Below are positions 1 to 8,686 of a stretch of 60,110 nt of DNA, one piece after another. A program made the position numbers and the translations under genes. The DNA comes from Geoalkalibacter ferrihydriticus DSM 17813. GTDB lineage: Bacteria; Desulfobacterota; Desulfuromonadia; Desulfuromonadales; Geoalkalibacteraceae. Every line of letters begins with the position of its first letter. Position 1 is the first letter of the stretch. The notes beneath the pieces are model-generated. The model was not told where the DNA came from. It saw only the letters and a list, made by a program, of their open reading frames with translations, and did not search any database. Location: the NCBI RefSeq assembly GCF_000820505.1, contig NZ_JWJD01000008.1, positions 65,536-125,645 of the forward strand, written 5' to 3'.

Positions 1-213
1 GTCGTGTCAAATAATTCTGAGGTATTTTTGGTGCTGTCAAGGCGTCGCCAACGCAGGCAGCGCCGAAAAGAGCCAGAATTAGAAGGCAGGACGAACCGCA
101 CGGGGCACGAGACCGGTAGATTATACCGATGCGCACCCGGATGGGCAATTAATGAAAAGAGCCGTCATCAGAAAATTCCTAAACCGCTCCTTGGAAATCT
201 CTGGAATCCAGAG

Positions 214-2055
214 TCAAAACAGCCCGTGCAGGGGCCCACCCCTGGCCGCCAGCTCCTCGACGCGGCGCACCGCCGCGGGATCTTCTTCCAGCGCCGGAGG
301 GTGATGTCCCTTGCGGCGCGCGTCGATCACCAGACTGCCGGTGCAGCCCCAGTGCTTGGCGCTGTTGAAGGCGCCGATGCCGTGAATATCGGTAGCCGGG
401 TTGGAGCGGGTGAAAACTGTCCAGACAAAATTGTTCAAGGTGCGGGCGACGAACTCACTGTCATCGACCACCACCACCAGGGGAAATTGGTTGAGGGGTG
501 CCCGGTCGTCGAAAAAAGCACAGAAGTCCGCCATATCCTCAGCCTCCACCCCCCGTTCGCCTCGGTGTGGCGGCCCCTGCACGGCAAGCACTCCGGGCAG
601 CACCAGGCGCGCTTCGCTATACCCCGGCGGCAACGCCAGATCGCCACCGAGAGTATCCGGAAGCTTGCGCCGCACCGGACCGGCGGCGGCCACGACCACC
701 TTGGAGCCGGCGTTGAAACCATGACCGCTGTAATCCAGAGTATCGATTGTGGTGCGGGTGTGAAAATGCAGGTCGCTGCGCCAATCGGCGCGCTCCAGCA
801 CATGCCGCAGAAACGCGGCGATGTCATGGATATCGAGAGCGGGAGCGTCCTCGCGGGCGATGATGAACAAGTACTTGGCCAAGGACAACTGCCCCTGGCC
901 AAGGATCGCATTGGCCAGAGTGAGCAGCTCCATGGGTCGCCGCTCTTCGGCGTAGGGCACGTAGCGTTCGCTGCCGATGGCCAGCAGCAGGGGATGCACC
1001 CCGGCGGCATCCACCGCATGCACCGCATGCACGCCGGGCAGCACCTCGGGAATCAGGGGGCCGGTCAGCTCGTGAATGAAGGCGCCGAAGGTGGTGTCCT
1101 CCTGCGGCGGCCGCCCCACGGTGGTGAAGGGCCAGATGGCGTCGGCGCGATGATGAACCGCATCGACCTGCAACACCGGGAATTCATGCTCCAGGCTGTA
1201 ATAGCCGAGGTGGTCGCCGAAGGGCCCCTCGGGCAGGGTGCGACGCGGATCGATGGTTCCGGAGATGACAAAATCGGCTTCCGCCGGCATGGGCAGATTG
1301 TTGGCGGCCGTGACCAATTCCAGGCGCCGGCCGCCGAGCAGGCCGGCGAAGGAAAGCTCGGGCATACCCTCGGGCAGAGGCATGACCCCGGCGACGGAGA
1401 GGCTCGGCGGTCCGCCGACGAATACGTTGACTCGTAGCGACTCGCCGCGCTCCAGAGCCTCGGCATGATGAGCGCCGATGCCGCGGTGAATCTGATAATG
1501 CAATCCGGCTTCCCGATCAGGGGCATAGCTCCCGCCGGAAATCTGGACCCGGTACATGCCGAGATTGCCGTGGCGCAGGCCGGGCCGCGCCGGACTTTCG
1601 CTATAGACCAGGGGCAAGGTGACGAAAGCCCCGCCGTCCAGGGGCCATGACTTGAGCTGCGGCAGGCTTGAAAGACTGGTGCGCTGCGCCAGGATCGGGC
1701 CGCGCGCGACGCGCTTGGGCAGCAGCAGGCGCGCGGCCAGGGGCACACGCAGCAGATTGCCGGGGTTACGCGCCAGGCTGCGTGGATCGCGCTTGGTCTC
1801 GACCAGCAGGCGCACCTGCTCAAGGGTGTCGCGAAAAATGTAGCGGGTGCGCTTCAGGGTGCCGAACAGGTTGCCGAGCATGGGAAAGCGGCAGCCCTTG
1901 GGATGGCTGAAGAGCAGCGCCGGGCCACCCGCGGCATAAACCCGTCGCTGGATAATGCCGATTTCCTGATCGGGGTCGACCTCGACGTTGATACGCCGCA
2001 ACTGGTGGCTGCGTTCGAGATCTGAGACACACTCCTGAATATTGCGATAACCCAT
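214..2055 (-). CDS. UbiD-family prenylated-FMN decarboxylase (long form)
   Basis: 613-aa protein of the UbiD family, which carries out reversible non-oxidative decarboxylation using prenylated FMN. The UbiD hallmark EGPFGDHLGYYSL and the downstream RPPQEDTTFG stretch are visible in the middle of the protein, and the N-terminal LLFSHPKG...PMLGNLFGT region is typical. At 613 aa it is longer than the roughly 490 aa of E. coli UbiD and matches the longer versions usually annotated for menaquinone biosynthesis in anaerobes. The ATG is preceded by an AAGGAG ribosome-binding site. It stands alone, with no ubiX or mqn genes beside it, so the substrate cannot be decided from context; an aromatic-acid or quinone-precursor decarboxylase are both possible. 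Confidence 0.9.
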   Translation of the reverse strand: MGYRNIQECVSDLERSHQLRRINVEVDPDQEIGIIQRRVYAAGGPALLFSHPKGCRFPMLGNLFGTLKRTRYIFRDTLEQVRLLVETKRDPRSLARNPGNLLRVPLAARLLLPKRVARGPILAQRTSLSSLPQLKSWPLDGGAFVTLPLVYSESPARPGLRHGNLGMYRVQISGGSYAPDREAGLHYQIHRGIGAHHAEALERGESLRVNVFVGGPPSLSVAGVMPLPEGMPELSFAGLLGGRRLELVTAANNLPMPAEADFVISGTIDPRRTLPEGPFGDHLGYYSLEHEFPVLQVDAVHHRADAIWPFTTVGRPPQEDTTFGAFIHELTGPLIPEVLPGVHAVHAVDAAGVHPLLLAIGSERYVPYAEERRPMELLTLANAILGQGQLSLAKYLFIIAREDAPALDIHDIAAFLRHVLERADWRSDLHFHTRTTIDTLDYSGHGFNAGSKVVVAAAGPVRRKLPDTLGGDLALPPGYSEARLVLPGVLAVQGPPHRGERGVEAEDMADFCAFFDDRAPLNQFPLVVVVDDSEFVARTLNNFVWTVFTRSNPATDIHGIGAFNSAKHWGCTGSLVIDARRKGHHPPALEEDPAAVRRVEELAARGGPLHGLF

Positions 2056-2213
2056 GCGTAACTCCTTTTTTTGAAATGCCCCTTTTATACTCCAGATTTT
2101 CCGTCCGATGCAACGCTGGGCGCCATATCGGGCAGAGGATGATCGGTTTTTTGCCGGACCCTGTCCGCGTATTCGCCATTGCAGCCACCACGCAACCGTC
2201 TCTTAACAAAGCC

Positions 2214-2242
2214 TTGAGATTTGGAACGAGATTTGCTAGATT
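2214..2242 (+). promoter_or_regulatory. sigma-70-like promoter for the L,D-transpeptidase
   Basis: TTGAGA at 2214-2219 and TAGATT at 2237-2242 are separated by 17 bp, 33 bp upstream of the ATG at 2275. Matched by eye to the -35/-10 consensus; no transcript evidence. Confidence 0.4.
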
Positions 2243-2274
2243 CATCATGAATCTTTTCCAACCAGGTGATTCCT

Positions 2275-2787
2275 ATGAAGCCGTCTTCAATTATGCTCGT
2301 GCTGTTTGTCGTCGCCCTGCTCTCCGCCGGTACGCCTTTGACGGCTTCGGCGCGGCTGATTTCGACCGCCGATCTGGTCATTGTGGAAAAATCTCAACGC
2401 AAGTTGCACCTGGTCAGCAACGGCCATGTCTTCCGCAGCTACGACATTGCCTTGGGCGCCAACCCCGTCGGCCATAAATTGTATAAAGGCGACGGACGTA
2501 CTCCCGAAGGCCGCTATTACCTTGACTGGCGCAATCCCCAGAGTCGCTTTCACAAATCCATGCACATCTCCTACCCCAACGAGCGCGACCGCGAACGGGC
2601 ACAACGTCTGGGGCGCTCACCCGGTGGGCATATCATGATCCACGGCATTCCCAACCGCTATCGCCGTGCCCCGGAACTTTTCGAGGGCCTCGACTGGACC
2701 GAAGGCTGCATTGCAGTGCGCAACGAGGACATGGAGGAAATCTGGCAACTCGTCGCGGACCACACCCCCATCGAAATTTATCCTTAA
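2275..2787 (+). CDS. L,D-transpeptidase (YkuD domain), exported
   Basis: 170-aa exported protein with an N-terminal signal sequence (MKPSSIMLVLF... to about residue 26) followed by a YkuD catalytic domain. The active-site block is present as MIHGIPN with the conserved His, then TEGCIAVRN with the nucleophilic Cys and the Arg; the canonical Ser before Gly-Cys is replaced by Thr-Glu. Enzymes of this family form 3-3 peptidoglycan cross-links or attach lipoproteins to peptidoglycan in the periplasm. The start was set at ATG 2275 because AGGTGAT lies just upstream; an in-frame GTG at 2266 overlaps that ribosome-binding site. Confidence 0.88.
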   Translation: MKPSSIMLVLFVVALLSAGTPLTASARLISTADLVIVEKSQRKLHLVSNGHVFRSYDIALGANPVGHKLYKGDGRTPEGRYYLDWRNPQSRFHKSMHISYPNERDRERAQRLGRSPGGHIMIHGIPNRYRRAPELFEGLDWTEGCIAVRNEDMEEIWQLVADHTPIEIYP

Positions 2788-2871
2788 AAAATCTCACCCT
2801 CCGGGATATAATCGACCTGCCGGCGTTTTCAGCGCGGGGCGACACTCTTTTTTTCGGGGAGACATCAAGCC

Positions 2872-3615
2872 ATGGACCATTCCCCCCAGGACTGCTCCAA
2901 GTCAGAAATCCGGCCGGGCCTCGGCGGACTCTTTCAGGGCAAGGAACTCAAGACCTTTTTCATCAACTACCTAGTGACCGTGGTGGTGGTCGAAGGTCTG
3001 ATCTTTTTCGTCTGTTTCGTGAGCGGTTTGGCGGCCACCGAGGGTCAGTTTCCCTGGAAAGCCTACATCTTCGCCTCCTTCGCCGCGCCTCTGGCTCTGA
3101 CCTTCATCTTCGCAGTCATTGTTTTGACTTTCAATCGCTATCTCCTGCAAGCCCCCCTCAGGTCCGAGTCCCAACAAAAGTCCGATCACTCCGACCAAGG
3201 CAAGGCCGGACAATTTCTGGCATTCACCCAGCAGATGCCCTTTCTTCTGAGCCTGTTGTTGCTGCTCGCCGCCTGCTGGATCGGCTACAACATGGATATG
3301 ATTGCCCTTTATCTGGCCCGCGCCGGGGAAACCACCGCGCGCTACTTTCTGCTGACTTTCACCGCGGTGCTAGGCGCGGTCGCCCTGTGCATTCTCGCAT
3401 GGCTGATTCTCAATTTCGTATTGCGTCAAAAAAAGATCAAACAGCAACAGCAATACCGCCGGGAAGTAATGGAACGCCTCGGCCTGGTGATCCTCGACGA
3501 CAACACCGTACTTGACCGCGAGGGCCGCCCGGTGCACTGCCCCGGCGAGGCCAAACTGCCAAATCAGGACACCGAGGAAATTCGTTTGTTGCCACGAATC
3601 AGCCGTGATGCCTAA
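2872..3615 (+). CDS. four-helix inner-membrane protein, function unknown
   Basis: 247 aa. Four hydrophobic segments are visible, at roughly residues 30-52, 64-87, 120-137 and 158-183, with a lysine/glutamine-rich linker between helices 2 and 3. A cytosolic tail begins RQKKIKQQQQ. The C-terminal 60 residues are polar and could be a small regulatory domain. No catalytic or metal-binding motif can be recognised. The ATG is preceded by GGGGAGA. It lies between the L,D-transpeptidase and the hybrid kinase on the same strand, but the gaps of about 85 and 175 bp do not prove an operon. I do not recognise the family. Confidence 0.75.
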   Translation: MDHSPQDCSKSEIRPGLGGLFQGKELKTFFINYLVTVVVVEGLIFFVCFVSGLAATEGQFPWKAYIFASFAAPLALTFIFAVIVLTFNRYLLQAPLRSESQQKSDHSDQGKAGQFLAFTQQMPFLLSLLLLLAACWIGYNMDMIALYLARAGETTARYFLLTFTAVLGAVALCILAWLILNFVLRQKKIKQQQQYRREVMERLGLVILDDNTVLDREGRPVHCPGEAKLPNQDTEEIRLLPRISRDA

Positions 3616-3789
3616 GGCCTGGCCCTAAGAACGGCCACTCTCCCTGAAAGTCAAAAATCCCGACACAAAAGCCTCAAGTCAGCCCATTCCAGGGGCGCGG
3701 CGCAATCCTTGCAAAAGCTTTCCGTAGTCTTTTGCGCCCATGCCATCCTTCCTCCTGGATCAACGAGATCCAGATTCAAGTCAAGGCCG

Positions 3790-6411
3790 ATGAAGATGTC
3801 CTTTCGCACGCTGCTCGCGCTCGCCTTGCTTCTGGTCCCGGCTGCACCGGCGTGGTCAGAGCAAAGCCTGACTCTCGGCGTTCTGGCATTCCGCGCTACT
3901 GAGCAATCCGTGTCGCGCTGGCAGCCGCTAGCGGACTACCTGCACGAACAACTTCCCGGGGTCAGGGTCCGCCTTAAGGCTTTTGACTACCAAGGGTTGG
4001 ACGAAGCGGTGGAGCGGCAGCAGATCGATCTGGTTTTCACCAATCCCGGCCATTACGTGCTCATCGCCCACCGCACTGGACTTTCGGCACCACTCGTCGG
4101 CCAGATCAACCTCGTTGAAGGCGCTCCAGTCAAGGGGTTCGCCGGCGTCATCCTGGTACGCGCAGAAGATGAAGGCCTGCGCAGCCCAACCGATCTGCAA
4201 GGCAAGCACATTGCTATCCCGAGCAAATCATCCCTGGGCGGCTATCAGATGCAGGCCCATAGCCTAGTTCAGGCCGGTTTGCGCATGCCTGGGGCCGTAA
4301 AAATCCTTGAAACCGACATGCCCCATGACCGCGCAGTCGAAGCCCTATTGGAGAAGCGTGCCGATGCCGCTTTCGTGCGCAGCGGTCTCTATGAAGCACT
4401 GCTCAGGGAGGGTCGGGTGAAACCGGGGACTCTGCGGGTTCTCAACCAACAAGACCTGCCCAACTTTCCCCATAAAGCATCGACGGCCCTGTGCCCGGAA
4501 TGGCCCATCGCGGCCCTGCCCCACGTCGACGACACCTTGGCCGCGCGAGTCGCCGCAGCCCTGCTTTCTCTGCCTCACGGTGGCGAAACCGCATTGGCCC
4601 TCGGCATTCATGGCTTCACCGTGCCCTACAATTACGAACCGGTGCGCGCGCTGCTTGAAAATCTACGCTTGCCGCCCTTTGACGCCGCGCCCCAGTTTAC
4701 CTGGAGCGACATTTGGGCAAGGTACGGCGGTCTTCTGATCATGCTTGGGATCAGCGTCACCTCAGGCTCCCTGCTTCTGGTTGTACTGATCATCAGCCAT
4801 CGCCGCATGCAGGCCACGCAAAAGGCGCTACGCGCCAGCGAAAGCAGCTATCGCAACCTTTTTGAGTACATGACCGTCGGCTTTGCCTTGCATGAAATCC
4901 TCCTCGACAAGCAGGGGCGACCTTGCGATTACCTTTTTCTGCAGGCCAACCCCGCTTTTGAAAAACTCACCGGTCTGGAGGTGCGCGGCATACTCGGGCG
5001 CAGGGTTCTTGAAATACTGCCGGAAATCGAGCCGGACTGGATCGAAAATTTCGGACAGGTGGCCCTCACCGGACAACCTCTTCACTTTGAAAAATACAGT
5101 CAAGCACTGAACAAACATTTCGAAATCACGGCCTATGCGCCGCAGCCCGGCCTGTTCGCCACGATTTTTCTCGACATCAGCGAGCGCAAGCTTCATGAAG
5201 CCGAGCTGCAGCAAGCCAAAGCCGCGGCAGAGTCCGCCAATCGCGCCAAAAGCCGGTTTCTGGCAACCATGTCCCACGAGATTCGCACGCCCCTCAACGG
5301 CATCCTCGGCATGGCGCAAGCCCTGCAGATGCCTGAAGTTTCAGATACAGAGCGGCAGGATTCGGCGCAGATCATCCTCGATTCAGGCAAAGTGCTTCTA
5401 GCGCTGCTCAACGACATTCTCGATCTGTCCAAAGTTGAGGCCGGCAGGCTCGAAGTCGGTAAAGCGCGCTGCAAGCCTGAGCTGCTGCTTGAAGAGACCG
5501 CTGGACTCTTTGCCCAGGCAGCGCGTGACCAGGGTCTCGAACTGGACGTTTTCTGGCAGGGTCCCGCGGGCCGGATCTACTGGAGCGACCCCATCCGCCT
5601 GCGGCAGATGCTCTCCAACCTCATCAGCAATGCCGTTAAATTCACTAATAAAGGCGGCATCCGCGTGCAGGGCCGAGAAATTGCGCGCGACGACGGCATG
5701 GCCGAGCTGCGCTTTTCGGTCAGTGATACGGGCATGGGCATTGCCGAGGACCAGCAGCACATTTTGTTTCAGCCCTTCACCCAGATCGACAGTTCAGATA
5801 CGCGCCCCCATAGCGGCTCTGGCCTCGGGCTTTCCATCGTACGCAGCCTGGCAACCCTGATGGGCGGAGAGGTGGGTTTTGATAGTTCGCGACAGAGCGG
5901 ATCGACGTTCTGGTTCAGTGTGTGCGCGCCCGTAGCCGAGCCGACAGAGCACAGGGCCCCCTTGAAACAAACGGCCGGAAACCCATCCCAGAACGATGCA
6001 TTGCTGTTTTCCGGAAAAAAAATTCTGGTGGTGGACGACAATCAGATCAACCATAAGCTGCTCGACGGCATTTTGCGCAAACGCGGCCTTGAGATAACGC
6101 ATGCTGAAAACGGCCGCGAAGCACTTACCGCAGTGACCGGCGACAACCCGCCCGATCTGGTGCTGATGGACTGCCAGATGCCCGTCATGGACGGCCTTGA
6201 GGCCACCACCCACATCCGCCAGTGGGAAGAACGCAACCGCCTGCCGCACCTGCCCATCATCGCCCTGACCGCGGGAGCCTTTGAAAAAGATCGCGAACGC
6301 TGCCTGGCCGTGGGGATGAACGACTTTCTCACCAAACCGGTGTATTTCGAGCAACTGTTTGCGGTGCTGGACAAGTGGCTCCAGGAGAAGCAGCCACCTG
6401 GAATCGCCTGA
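3790..6411 (+). CDS. hybrid sensor histidine kinase with PhnD-like periplasmic sensor
   Basis: About 873 aa. A signal peptide (to about residue 23) is followed by a periplasmic phosphate/phosphonate-binding-like (PhnD/ABC substrate-binding) domain of about 280 residues, one transmembrane helix (LLIMLGISVTSGSLLLVV) and a PAS domain. Then come HisKA with MSHEIRTPLNG (phospho-acceptor His about residue 496), an HATPase domain (NLISNAVKF, DTGMGIAED, GSGLGLSI) and a receiver domain with phospho-acceptor Asp about 794 (LVLMDCQMP). It should sense a small periplasmic ligand and relay phosphate internally to its own receiver. No cognate response regulator with an output domain is adjacent. A TTG 27 codons upstream is in frame, but ATG 3790 begins a clean signal peptide. 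Confidence 0.9.
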   Translation: MKMSFRTLLALALLLVPAAPAWSEQSLTLGVLAFRATEQSVSRWQPLADYLHEQLPGVRVRLKAFDYQGLDEAVERQQIDLVFTNPGHYVLIAHRTGLSAPLVGQINLVEGAPVKGFAGVILVRAEDEGLRSPTDLQGKHIAIPSKSSLGGYQMQAHSLVQAGLRMPGAVKILETDMPHDRAVEALLEKRADAAFVRSGLYEALLREGRVKPGTLRVLNQQDLPNFPHKASTALCPEWPIAALPHVDDTLAARVAAALLSLPHGGETALALGIHGFTVPYNYEPVRALLENLRLPPFDAAPQFTWSDIWARYGGLLIMLGISVTSGSLLLVVLIISHRRMQATQKALRASESSYRNLFEYMTVGFALHEILLDKQGRPCDYLFLQANPAFEKLTGLEVRGILGRRVLEILPEIEPDWIENFGQVALTGQPLHFEKYSQALNKHFEITAYAPQPGLFATIFLDISERKLHEAELQQAKAAAESANRAKSRFLATMSHEIRTPLNGILGMAQALQMPEVSDTERQDSAQIILDSGKVLLALLNDILDLSKVEAGRLEVGKARCKPELLLEETAGLFAQAARDQGLELDVFWQGPAGRIYWSDPIRLRQMLSNLISNAVKFTNKGGIRVQGREIARDDGMAELRFSVSDTGMGIAEDQQHILFQPFTQIDSSDTRPHSGSGLGLSIVRSLATLMGGEVGFDSSRQSGSTFWFSVCAPVAEPTEHRAPLKQTAGNPSQNDALLFSGKKILVVDDNQINHKLLDGILRKRGLEITHAENGREALTAVTGDNPPDLVLMDCQMPVMDGLEATTHIRQWEERNRLPHLPIIALTAGAFEKDRERCLAVGMNDFLTKPVYFEQLFAVLDKWLQEKQPPGIA

Positions 6412-6446
6412 GGCGCCCTAAGCTGCGCGACCGCCGGTCGACTTTC

Positions 6447-7934
6447 CTAGCCCCAGTGTCCCAGCCGTGGCGTCACCGTGCGCAGATAGAGGTCCAGATA
6501 CTGGCGCGCCGCGTCCTGCCAACTGAAGCGTTGCGCCATGCCGTTCTGAACAAGGGCGGCCATGCCGTCGGGGTCATCATAGTAGGTGTGCACCGCCCAG
6601 CCGATGGTATCGAACAGGGCGCCCGGCGTGAGGTCCCCGAACTTGAAGCCGGTGCCGCGGCGGGTGGCCGGATCGAAGTTGTCGACACTGTCATCCAGGC
6701 CGCCGGTCGCGCGCACGATGGGCGGGGTCCCATAGCGCAGGCTGTACATCTGGTTGAGGCCGCAGGGCTCAAAGCGCGAGGGCATGAGAAAAAAGTCGGC
6801 GCCCGCTTCAACCTTATGCGCGCGCGCCTCGTCGTAGCCGATGAAACCGGAAAATTTCTGCGGATAGGCCGCAGCGGTGTCGCCAAAATAGAAATGGCTC
6901 CAAGGCTCACCATTGCCCACCAGCACGAACTGCACGTCAAGGGACAGAATCTGATGGATGGCTGCGGCCAGCACATCGATGCCTTTCTGCTTGACCAAGC
7001 GCGACACCAGACCGAAAAGCGGCACATCGGCGCGCACCGGCAGGCCGAAAAGGCGTTGCAGATCCTCCTTGCAACGCGCCTTGCCGCTGAGATCCTGCGA
7101 CGAGTAGTTGGCCACGAGATAGGGGTCGGTTTCGGGATTCCACTCGTCGTAATCAACGCCGTTAAGAATGCCTGAGAGCTTCCAGGCGCAATCGCGCAGC
7201 ACGCCGTCCAGCCCCTCGCCGTATTCGGGGGTCTGGATCTCGCGGGCATAGCCCTCGCTCACCGTGCAGATACGGGTGGCATGGTAAAGCCCGCCCTTGA
7301 GCAAATTGACCTGATCGTTCATTTCGAGTTCCAGGTAATTGAAATGTTTCCAGCCGATGCCCAGAACATCCATCAGACCTTTGAAGGCCCAGCCCTGATG
7401 CTGCAGATTGTGCACCGTGAGCAGGCTGGCGGCGCGCCCGACGTGGGGGTCGCGGCGATAGGTGGTGTTGAGCAGCACCGGAATCACCGCCGTGTGCCAG
7501 TCGTGCACATGAATCAGGTCGGGAGCGAAGTCGAGGAACCGGCACAACTCCAAACAAGCCTTCGAGAAAAAGGTGAAGCGCAGATCGTTGTCGGCGTAGG
7601 CCGAACCGTTTTCTTCGTAGAGTCCATCGCGGCCGAAATAGCCTTCCTGCTCGATGAAATAGACCGGCACCTCGCAGCCGGGCATGCGCCCTTCATAGAC
7701 CGCGCCATACTGGTTGCCCATCACGCCCATGGGCACGCTCAGCACCCCCGGCAAGCGCTTCAGGGCGAACTTGGCCTTGTCGATGCGGTAATAACGGGGC
7801 AAAACCAGGCGCACGTCGCAGCCCAGTTGCGCCAGATGACGAGGCAGGACGCCTGCAACGTCTGCCAGGCCTCCGGTTTTGGCAAAGGGAACCGCCTCGG
7901 AGGCGGCGATCAATACATTGAGCTTGGAGGTCAT
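6447..7934 (-). CDS. glgA: glycogen synthase (ADP-glucose, GT5)
   Basis: 495 aa. The N-terminal EAVPFAKTGGLADVAGVLP contains the KTGGL ADP-glucose-binding motif. The C-terminal half has FEPCGLNQMYSLRYGTPP, the second GT5 signature carrying a catalytic Glu. It transfers glucose from ADP-glucose to the growing alpha-1,4-glucan in the cytoplasm. Start chosen at ATG 7934 because AAGGA lies six bases upstream and homology begins at MTSKLNVLIAASE; an in-frame extension 42 codons upstream has no family similarity. No other glg genes are near. It is convergent with the hybrid kinase, with only 35 bp between stop codons. Confidence 0.96.
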   Translation of the reverse strand: MTSKLNVLIAASEAVPFAKTGGLADVAGVLPRHLAQLGCDVRLVLPRYYRIDKAKFALKRLPGVLSVPMGVMGNQYGAVYEGRMPGCEVPVYFIEQEGYFGRDGLYEENGSAYADNDLRFTFFSKACLELCRFLDFAPDLIHVHDWHTAVIPVLLNTTYRRDPHVGRAASLLTVHNLQHQGWAFKGLMDVLGIGWKHFNYLELEMNDQVNLLKGGLYHATRICTVSEGYAREIQTPEYGEGLDGVLRDCAWKLSGILNGVDYDEWNPETDPYLVANYSSQDLSGKARCKEDLQRLFGLPVRADVPLFGLVSRLVKQKGIDVLAAAIHQILSLDVQFVLVGNGEPWSHFYFGDTAAAYPQKFSGFIGYDEARAHKVEAGADFFLMPSRFEPCGLNQMYSLRYGTPPIVRATGGLDDSVDNFDPATRRGTGFKFGDLTPGALFDTIGWAVHTYYDDPDGMAALVQNGMAQRFSWQDAARQYLDLYLRTVTPRLGHWG

Positions 7935-8058
7935 GACATATCCTTCGGCATAAGATAAAAGTCCGCGCCATTCGCAGCGCGGCTGGAGGCATTCTACCAT
8001 CTCTGTCGGCGTTGGAAAGCCTTGATGGGGCCAGAACTCGAAAAGAGCACGGCGACAC

Positions 8059-8102
8059 AAAAAAGTTCGCCCGGAGATCCGCGCAAGACGGACATCCGGG
8101 CG
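8059..8102 (-). terminator. intrinsic terminator after nrfAH
   Basis: Minus-strand hairpin with arms CGCCCGGA / TCCGGGCG (8068-8075 and 8095-8102) and inner pairing, followed by AAC and a run of six T. It lies 35 bp past the nrfH stop. Confidence 0.75.
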
Positions 8103-8136
8103 ATGGGTTCGGACTAAAGCAGACCGTGCGTGATCA

Positions 8137-8610
8137 TCAGATCCTCAGACGCACTCCCGGCTGCCGCAGATCCCTGAGCTTGATGACGTGTCCGGCCTCA
8201 TGGCAACCCATGCAGACTTCGGTGTGTTTGCGATACTCATCATGGCGCTCTTTGAAAAAGGGCATCAACGCCACCCGTTCTTCCTCAAAATGGCAGGCGA
8301 TGCAGTTGTCGTTGATTTTGTCCTTGTAGCTCGGCAGATTGTCATGGTGCGGATCCACCTGATCGGTCAAGGTCAGAAAGACCTTGCGCATGCCGGCAGT
8401 CTTGTCTCGCACCACCCCCTTGGTATGGCAGGCAATGCAGCCAACTTCGGGATGCTTGCCGTGATCCCAGGAAACCTTCTCGTAAGCATGGCAGGTCACG
8501 CAAAAATTGTCCTTGGAGGTCTGCCGGGCCATGCCCCAGGCGGCGACCACCAAAACGACGACAATGACCGTGCCCCCGATCAACCAGAGTTTGCTGCTGA
8601 TTTTTTCCAT
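8137..8610 (-). CDS. nrfH: NrfH-type tetrahaem cytochrome c, quinol dehydrogenase
   Basis: 157-aa NapC/NirT-family protein with one N-terminal membrane anchor (about residues 9-28) and four CXXCH haem motifs: CVTCH 37-41, CIACH 58-62, CIACH 103-107 and CMGCH 133-137. In the NrfHA complex it takes electrons from menaquinol at the periplasmic face of the membrane and passes them to NrfA. Four haems and about 157 aa match the family. ATG 8610 was chosen over the GTG two codons upstream because GGGAG sits five bases before it. It follows nrfA by 76 bp; in many genomes nrfH comes first, so the order here is reversed. Confidence 0.92.
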   Translation of the reverse strand: MEKISSKLWLIGGTVIVVVLVVAAWGMARQTSKDNFCVTCHAYEKVSWDHGKHPEVGCIACHTKGVVRDKTAGMRKVFLTLTDQVDPHHDNLPSYKDKINDNCIACHFEEERVALMPFFKERHDEYRKHTEVCMGCHEAGHVIKLRDLRQPGVRLRI

Positions 8611-8686
8611 AATCACTCCCTTCGCGGGGCACCCTAAACCGCCTCCCCCGCCTTGCCAGGATCTTTTCCGCCCTTAAACGCGCGCA

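Noticed and set aside
1-213. End of a gene at the left edge
   Set aside because: No frame with family similarity ends here; it appears to be intergenic DNA downstream of the UbiD-family gene.
4-1437. 477-codon plus-strand open frame at the window start
   Set aside because: Antisense to the UbiD-family gene, which has a good ribosome-binding site and intact family motifs.
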